Source of the DNA: an uncultured Clostridium sp.
GTDB taxonomy: Bacteria; Bacillota; Clostridia; Lachnospirales; Lachnospiraceae
Assembly (NCBI GenBank): GCA_900540335.1
Contig: UQFC01000035.1
Location: 1 to 26,103 of the forward strand
Direction: 5' to 3'
DNA length: 26,103 nt
A model generated the notes under the pieces. That model saw only the letters and a program-made list of their open reading frames with translations, was not told the DNA's origin and did no database searches. The position numbers were made by a program, and so were the translations under genes. The number at the start of each line of letters is the position of its first letter. The stretch's first letter is position 1. This document shows, one piece after another, positions 22,397 to 26,103 of the stretch.

Positions 22397-22921
22397 TCAT
22401 TCTAAATCAATCCAGTATCGCTGTTTGATTTTTCCATTCTCTATCACTTCATTTTCTAATATACCGCCATTTCTTATAATAGATTTCGCAGAGCCAATAT
22501 TATCTTTATCGCATACCATCAATACTTTTTTGATTCCGATTTTTCTGCATTCTTCTAAGGCAAGTCCGATCATTTGAGTGGCATAACCTTTTCTTCTTTC
22601 AGACGGTCTGATTCCATCGCCAATATGGCCTCCGCATAACAAAAGGTGATCGTTTAAACAATGCCTGATATTTACCGCTCCCACCATGATATCTCGCTGT
22701 TCATCGAAGCAAAAGAAAGTAGAATCCGGAACCCATCCGTCTTTAGGCTCACTTGTTTCCAGATTGCTTAAATAAAAATCAAAATCATCACAGCTGTTTT
22801 TGAAGATAGCCCATGGCGAACAATTCACATCATGGGTATCGTTATATTCCTTCCATTCTTTGAGCATATCAATAATCGGCTCCTTATACCGGTAACTTCC
22901 CTTTATCAATTTTAAACTCAT
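22397..22921 (-). CDS. GNAT family N-acetyltransferase
   Basis: This is a 174-residue acetyltransferase that would move acetyl from acetyl-CoA to an amine. Motif A is clear (HIGDGIRPSERRKGYATQMI, with the R-x-x-G-x-A pyrophosphate loop RRKGYA). The motif B-like stretch CDKDNIGSAKSIIRNGGIL follows, then a final strand (RYWIDLE). The N-terminal half (ML.EW.EYNDTHDVNCSPW) is of the YafP/YjdJ-like type seen in many gut Firmicutes. GGGAGG precedes the ATG. Its stop overlaps a possible start of the next small gene by the ATGA arrangement. Substrate unknown. Confidence 0.9.
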   Translation of the reverse strand: MSLKLIKGSYRYKEPIIDMLKEWKEYNDTHDVNCSPWAIFKNSCDDFDFYLSNLETSEPKDGWVPDSTFFCFDEQRDIMVGAVNIRHCLNDHLLLCGGHIGDGIRPSERRKGYATQMIGLALEECRKIGIKKVLMVCDKDNIGSAKSIIRNGGILENEVIENGKIKQRYWIDLE

Positions 22922-23063
22922 AAATTCCTCCCTGGATTCCGCTTTTGACTGATTGCCGGAAATGACAGTATCATGCCCCAGCCTCAGCAGACTGTTACAT
23001 CACATACTGCAATTTAATTGGAAATCGTTGATCTGCAATCTATAACTGCGGCAGTAATTACAA

Positions 23064-23339
23064 TTACACATTGAGAACTCTGATATGGAATGATAATACG
23101 CTTTGGTTTTGGATATGTCTATATAATTCATTTTTAGGAAAATCAATAATCCATTTGTCCCCTAAAACTATTTCTTTTAATTTGTTGTCAAATATGTTTC
23201 TTTCAACTGTTGTCCTGTCAGGCTTGTGCCATAACATATCAAGATAATATAAAGGCAGATGAGTTTTATCACTTAGTATTCTTGCGAATGTACTTTTCCC
23301 TGCACCCGGACAACCGATTATTATTACTTTTCGAAGCAC
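23064..23339 (-). pseudogene. 3'-truncated P-loop NTPase (FlaR / topology-modulation-like)
   Basis: The first 66 or so residues match the small AAA/adenylate-kinase-like family often named FlaR or topology modulation protein. They include the Walker A IIIGCPGAGKSTFARIL, LPLYYLDMLWHKPD and GDKWIID. Family members run to about 170 residues, with a DTVFLLD-type segment after WIIDGN. Here the sequence turns into an unrelated tail (FPKNELYRHIQNQ...) and stops at residue 91, and I found no continuation in other frames. GGAGG precedes a GTG start at 23339. It is probably a truncated remnant. Confidence 0.6.
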
Positions 23340-23493
23340 AAAAAATCACCTCCATAACAAACTATTTATTTGATAAACCGAATTCCTATCAGCTTGCCTC
23401 CCTTAGCTTGACACACAACTGAAAGTTAATTTTTTTCTGTATGCTGAATGAAAAATGACTTCTTTCCCTTTACTTTTTGCAAATACGATTTCT

Positions 23494-23670
23494 TTAGAAA
23501 CTTGTTTTCCTATGTATCCTTGAATATTTCTCGTCTTTCTTGTCTCTGATTTCTTTCATAATAAAGCCGCCCATAATTGCAATGGGAATAGAAACTGAAA
23601 ACGAAACAGGTTCCAAAGATGCTCCCACTATACCACCTAAAATCGTACATGCAACCGCAAGACCTATCAT
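23494..23670 (-). CDS. 58-residue membrane protein translationally coupled to the YoaP-like gene
   Basis: The ATG at 23670 overlaps the stop of the upstream acetyltransferase as ATGA. GGAGG, lying within the end of that gene, is seven bases before it. The product starts MIGLAVACTILGGIVGASLE, continues PVSFSVSIPIAIMGGFIM and ends in a charged tail (KEIRDKKDEKYSRIHRKTSF). It therefore has two short hydrophobic segments with the basic tail probably inside the cell. I do not recognise a family. The overlap, ribosome site and hydrophobic pattern support a real gene. Confidence 0.65.
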   Translation of the reverse strand: MIGLAVACTILGGIVGASLEPVSFSVSIPIAIMGGFIMKEIRDKKDEKYSRIHRKTSF

Positions 23671-24419
23671 ATCAGTACCTCCGTTAATTTCAAAAAACGC
23701 TTATCATTCATCGGTTCATTCGTGATATAGTTTCCATCTAAAAATAATGCGTATGTTGTGATTGGTGTCGAAGCATTTTGTGCTTCTTCTTTACTCTGCA
23801 AGTGAATTGCTTTAAATGGTATCGCTTTTTCTTTTGCAATCCCCTCAATTACAGGAACATACTTCGCATTAAACGGACATTGACTTGTATAATACAAAAC
23901 ATACCCCATTTCTTCAATATGGGGGTGTTTTGCACATTCTTTGAATTGCGGCAATGTTGTATTTTCTACAAACGGAAAATACCATAATTGAATACCATTA
24001 CCAGCTTCATCGCAAACTTGAAATCCTTTATACTTCAGAAATTTAGGGTCAGCTAAAAATGGTTTTTTCTTTGCCGCTGCTAAAATACACAATCCCTTTT
24101 TTCCTTTATTTTTACTGTCCTCAATACAAGCATTTAATAAATCTGATGAATAACCATGCCCCTTAAACGAACCTGCAACCCATAAACAATCAATATACAT
24201 ATATCCATCTGCAGAAATTGGATTCCATGCATTTTCAGCAGGGATATATTCAATAAAACACTTTCCTCTTTCTGCACTTTTGAGAAAGACTAAACCATCT
24301 TCAAGCCGTTCTGACAACCATGCTTTTTTTGAAGATACCTGAATATCATTGCTATTCGAAATCGCACAACATATATGCTCTTTTTCAATATTTTCGTTCG
24401 TAACCTTAATATATTCCAT
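23667..24419 (-). CDS. YoaP-like acetyltransferase with C-terminal YoaP domain
   Basis: This is a 250-residue two-domain protein. Residues about 1-140 are a GNAT acetyltransferase (CLWVAGSFKGHGYSSDLLNA is motif A, followed by LCILAAAKKKPFLADPKFL and KYKGFQV). The C-terminal part matches the YoaP domain and has a thioredoxin-like look (VLYYTSQCPFNAKYVPVIE, then a TPITTYALFLDG strand), with a single Cys in CPF. The ATG at 24419 gives MEYIKVTNENIEKEHICCAI, the usual N-terminus, and a length close to that of B. subtilis YoaP. The ribosome site is weak (AGAG), and an in-frame ATG at 24455 is possible. It is followed by a 58-residue gene with an ATGA overlap. Substrate unknown. Confidence 0.88.
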   Translation of the reverse strand: MEYIKVTNENIEKEHICCAISNSNDIQVSSKKAWLSERLEDGLVFLKSAERGKCFIEYIPAENAWNPISADGYMYIDCLWVAGSFKGHGYSSDLLNACIEDSKNKGKKGLCILAAAKKKPFLADPKFLKYKGFQVCDEAGNGIQLWYFPFVENTTLPQFKECAKHPHIEEMGYVLYYTSQCPFNAKYVPVIEGIAKEKAIPFKAIHLQSKEEAQNASTPITTYALFLDGNYITNEPMNDKRFLKLTEVLI

Positions 24420-24475
24420 TATATGTTTGCTCTCTTTACTTCTCGTCATCATCATCTTTTCTCTTTTTTATATTA

Positions 24476-24844
24476 TCATCTCGGCTTTAAATCAACATCC
24501 ACTAAAACACATTCTTCCACTTTCCCTGTATAAAACTCTGGCAAATCAAAAATACTCTTTTCTCTCGCTTCTGGAGAAAACGGATAGTTTATAAGTTGAC
24601 CTTCCCATAATCCGCCATCCGGGTTGATGATTCCTTCAAAAATCCACCCTTCTTCTGCCGTAAAAATTCCTTTTTTCCCTGTTACAGGACTCCATGTTCC
24701 CGTAAACTTACCAGTTACATTTGTACCATCAGATTTTACAAATATCGTTGTTTCTTTCAGCGGAATTCCCCAAATGCAAACAGCCAACACCGCCAATATA
24801 AAAATGGCAATGAAATATTTTATGAATCTTTTTTGTTTTTTCAT
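24476..24844 (-). CDS. membrane-anchored small protein with MORN-like segment
   Basis: This 122-residue protein has an N-terminal membrane anchor (residues about 9-27, YFIAIFILAVLAVCIWGI) and a beta-rich external domain. The domain contains Gly/Trp turns like MORN repeats (TGKFTGTWSPVTG, then GWIFEGIINPDGGLWEGQ). GGAAG precedes the ATG. No family assignment. It lies upstream of the YoaP-like gene on the same strand, 20-56 bases away depending on that gene's start. Confidence 0.75.
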   Translation of the reverse strand: MKKQKRFIKYFIAIFILAVLAVCIWGIPLKETTIFVKSDGTNVTGKFTGTWSPVTGKKGIFTAEEGWIFEGIINPDGGLWEGQLINYPFSPEAREKSIFDLPEFYTGKVEECVLVDVDLKPR

Positions 24845-24916
24845 ACAGGCCTTCTTCCTTTCCGCTCAGCCAATCACATTTTGTATTTTTCTTAAATTTT
24901 CAACAAACTGAATTTT

Positions 24917-25197
24917 TCAAGCAATAAAAAACAGGAACCAGCCAATAAAGAAAAAACCTGTACTCAGAATAGAAAAACCACTCATAAGCATCGTCAAAGC
25001 AATTATCCAATGAAATCTAAATATCAAAATATTTCTAATACAAAGAATCAGTAAGGCAATTTGAATCAACAAAACAATCCCAGCGACAATTCCTATTGGC
25101 AGAGGCCCGGGATAAAAGGAACCTCCCTTAACATCTCCCGTTTTTGTGTATCTGCGTTCTTCTGCAGACTGGAATTTTACATTTCTTCGCTCGCCAT
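24917..25197 (-). pseudogene. small membrane protein gene, apparently frameshifted
   Basis: A frame ending at 24917 encodes a convincing two-helix protein tail (FYPGPLPIGIVAGIVLLIQI, later MLMSGFSILSTGFFFIGWFL). It is preceded by a soluble segment (KFQSAEERRYTKTGDVKGGS) but has no start codon nearby. An ATG at 25197 in another frame (MASEEM then stop) would join it if one base were restored around 25177. The acidic sequence upstream of that ATG (SEEYAGKEEKYAEH) also looks coding. The start and full extent are unsure. It is probably a degraded gene or a sequencing-error frameshift. Confidence 0.4.
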
Positions 25198-25251
25198 ATG
25201 CTCTGCATATTTTTCTTCTTTCCCGGCGTATTCCTCTGAAAAAAGATCCGG

Positions 25252-25716
25252 CTATTTTCTCATTCCTCTGCTGATAAAATGGTACGCTATTGTCGTTCCT
25301 GTTGGAATCATCAACAGATAGCTGACAATATTTACAAATGTGAAATTATATATATTTGATACCTCGCCAAATTCCAGGAAATACCTGCAGACCATTCCGA
25401 TTGCCGTGAACAGGAAGGTTAAGGCATACACCTTTCGCTCCTTCGCAATTCCTAATATTCTTGAAAATAATAAAGCGATTAGACCGTAGCTTACAAAAAA
25501 CAAATATAATCTCGAAAAATCCAAGGCAGTGCTGCTGTGACGATTCAGTAAAGGATATTCAAAGCACCCGCAAAATACTGTATATCCTAATACAATATAC
25601 TTTGGAAGCTGCGAGTATTTTTTTAGTAGATTTTGAATTCTGCCGCTTCTAACAGCAAAGAAAACAAATAATACAAATACTAGGAAGAACAGCACCATAA
25701 GCATTATCATTTCCAT
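25252..25716 (-). CDS. polytopic membrane protein, unknown function
   Basis: This 154-residue protein has four or five hydrophobic helices: residues 3-22, about 40-57, 68-88, 95-112 and 120-145. Short basic loops lie between them and it ends in SRGMRK. GGGGG precedes the ATG at 25716. In the same frame after its stop the sequence stays open for another 24 codons (PDLFSEEYAGKEEKYAEHMA), so the stop could be recent or the next gene's remnant may begin there. No named family. Confidence 0.72.
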   Translation of the reverse strand: MEMIMLMVLFFLVFVLFVFFAVRSGRIQNLLKKYSQLPKYIVLGYTVFCGCFEYPLLNRHSSTALDFSRLYLFFVSYGLIALLFSRILGIAKERKVYALTFLFTAIGMVCRYFLEFGEVSNIYNFTFVNIVSYLLMIPTGTTIAYHFISRGMRK

Positions 25717-25756
25717 TTTATCCCCCTTTTTTTCTGACTTCTCTGATTAAAAAAAC

Positions 25757-26103
25757 TTACTCCTGTTCAACAGCTGTCAGATTGATCATTCCATTTTCCA
25801 AAGTCACTTCAAATTCAATGGAATCACCATAATCCATCTGCGAATAGTTGTCGCCATTACAAAAATCTGTGACTGCATTAACGCCAAGATTTAACGAATA
25901 TCCTGTGGATGAAGGACGTTTACATACACTGGAAACCACTCTGCCATGATTCATAAATATCAAATTCTCCATCTCTTCAGTCACGCTGTCATTAAGTGCA
26001 GGACTCTTTGAACCAGTGATTCTTTCAATATCCTTTAAAGGGAAATATGGGCCAAAGGAATATACTCTGGTCCAGTGAACTACCCATTGTCTAAAGCCAA
26101 TGG
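25757..26103 (-). CDS. C-terminal part of an unknown protein (cut by window edge)
   Basis: The frame is open from the window edge to the stop at 25757, giving at least 114 residues, so the internal GTG near 25984 is not a true start. The visible part reads RQWVVHWTRVYSFGPYFPLK, then DIERITGSKSPALNDS, and ends with a beta-type segment (YGDSIEFEVTLENGMINLTA). No membrane helix or known motif is recognised. The gap to the next gene downstream (start at 25716) is 40 bases, so the two may share a transcript. Confidence 0.65.
   Translation of the reverse strand, partial: IGFRQWVVHWTRVYSFGPYFPLKDIERITGSKSPALNDSVTEEMENLIFMNHGRVVSSVCKRPSSTGYSLNLGVNAVTDFCNGDNYSQMDYGDSIEFEVTLENGMINLTAVEQE

Noticed and set aside
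25757..25984. Complete 75-residue gene starting at an internal GTG
   Set aside because: The frame stays open upstream to the window end with protein-like sequence, so the GTG is internal to a larger gene.

Overview
The window looks like chromosomal DNA from a spore-forming, monoderm member of the Clostridia, most likely Lachnospiraceae. The evidence is a Firmicutes-type rpoB, spoIIR, ddl-murI-DUF1934, a DUF975 membrane protein, strong GGAGG ribosome binding sites, and TTGACA/TATAAT promoters. Nearly all genes lie on the minus strand; the exceptions are the small membrane-protein gene at 1521-1979 and spoIIR.

Region by region. (1) 1-1322 is the 5' third of rpoB, with its own strong promoter facing away from a small membrane-protein gene. 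(2) 2068-4447 is a cell-wall precursor operon reading ddl, murI, DUF1934, with a structured leader in front of ddl. spoIIR is transcribed divergently from it. (3) 5270-12519 is a five-gene operon: TetR-type repressor, membrane-fusion adaptor, 1013-residue RND (AcrB/HAE1-type) pump and two tandem TolC-like secreted proteins. It resembles a complete tripartite efflux system in an organism expected to lack an outer membrane. Two copies of one operator palindrome lie at its promoter. (4) 12520-14140 is mostly non-coding. It holds a five-unit 51-bp tandem repeat, a bacteriohemerythrin gene with a palindromic promoter, and two oppositely oriented copies of an unrecognised multi-hairpin element whose stems differ by compensatory changes. 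(5) 14141-19475 is a surface-polysaccharide operon. A Wzt-type ABC ATPase with a C-terminal glycan-binding domain is followed by a 1315-residue protein. That protein has a methyltransferase, a kinase-like segment, a coiled coil, a GT2 domain and a GT4-like domain. This order recalls the WbdD O-antigen chain terminator fused to its glycosyltransferases. No Wzm permease is visible. (6) 19567-21962 holds a DUF975 protein, a VOC protein, a 77-residue protein carrying the Na+-decarboxylase beta-subunit motif, and an unknown membrane protein. (7) 22057-26103 is visibly more AT-rich. It holds small accessory genes (GNAT, YoaP-like, membrane proteins) and three apparently frameshifted or truncated genes, which suggests an islet undergoing decay.

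The strongest candidates for undescribed biology are the paired structured elements at 13136-13263 and 13942-14092, and the fused methyltransferase/kinase/coiled-coil/glycosyltransferase protein. All calls come from reading the sequence by eye; no database search or folding program was run.
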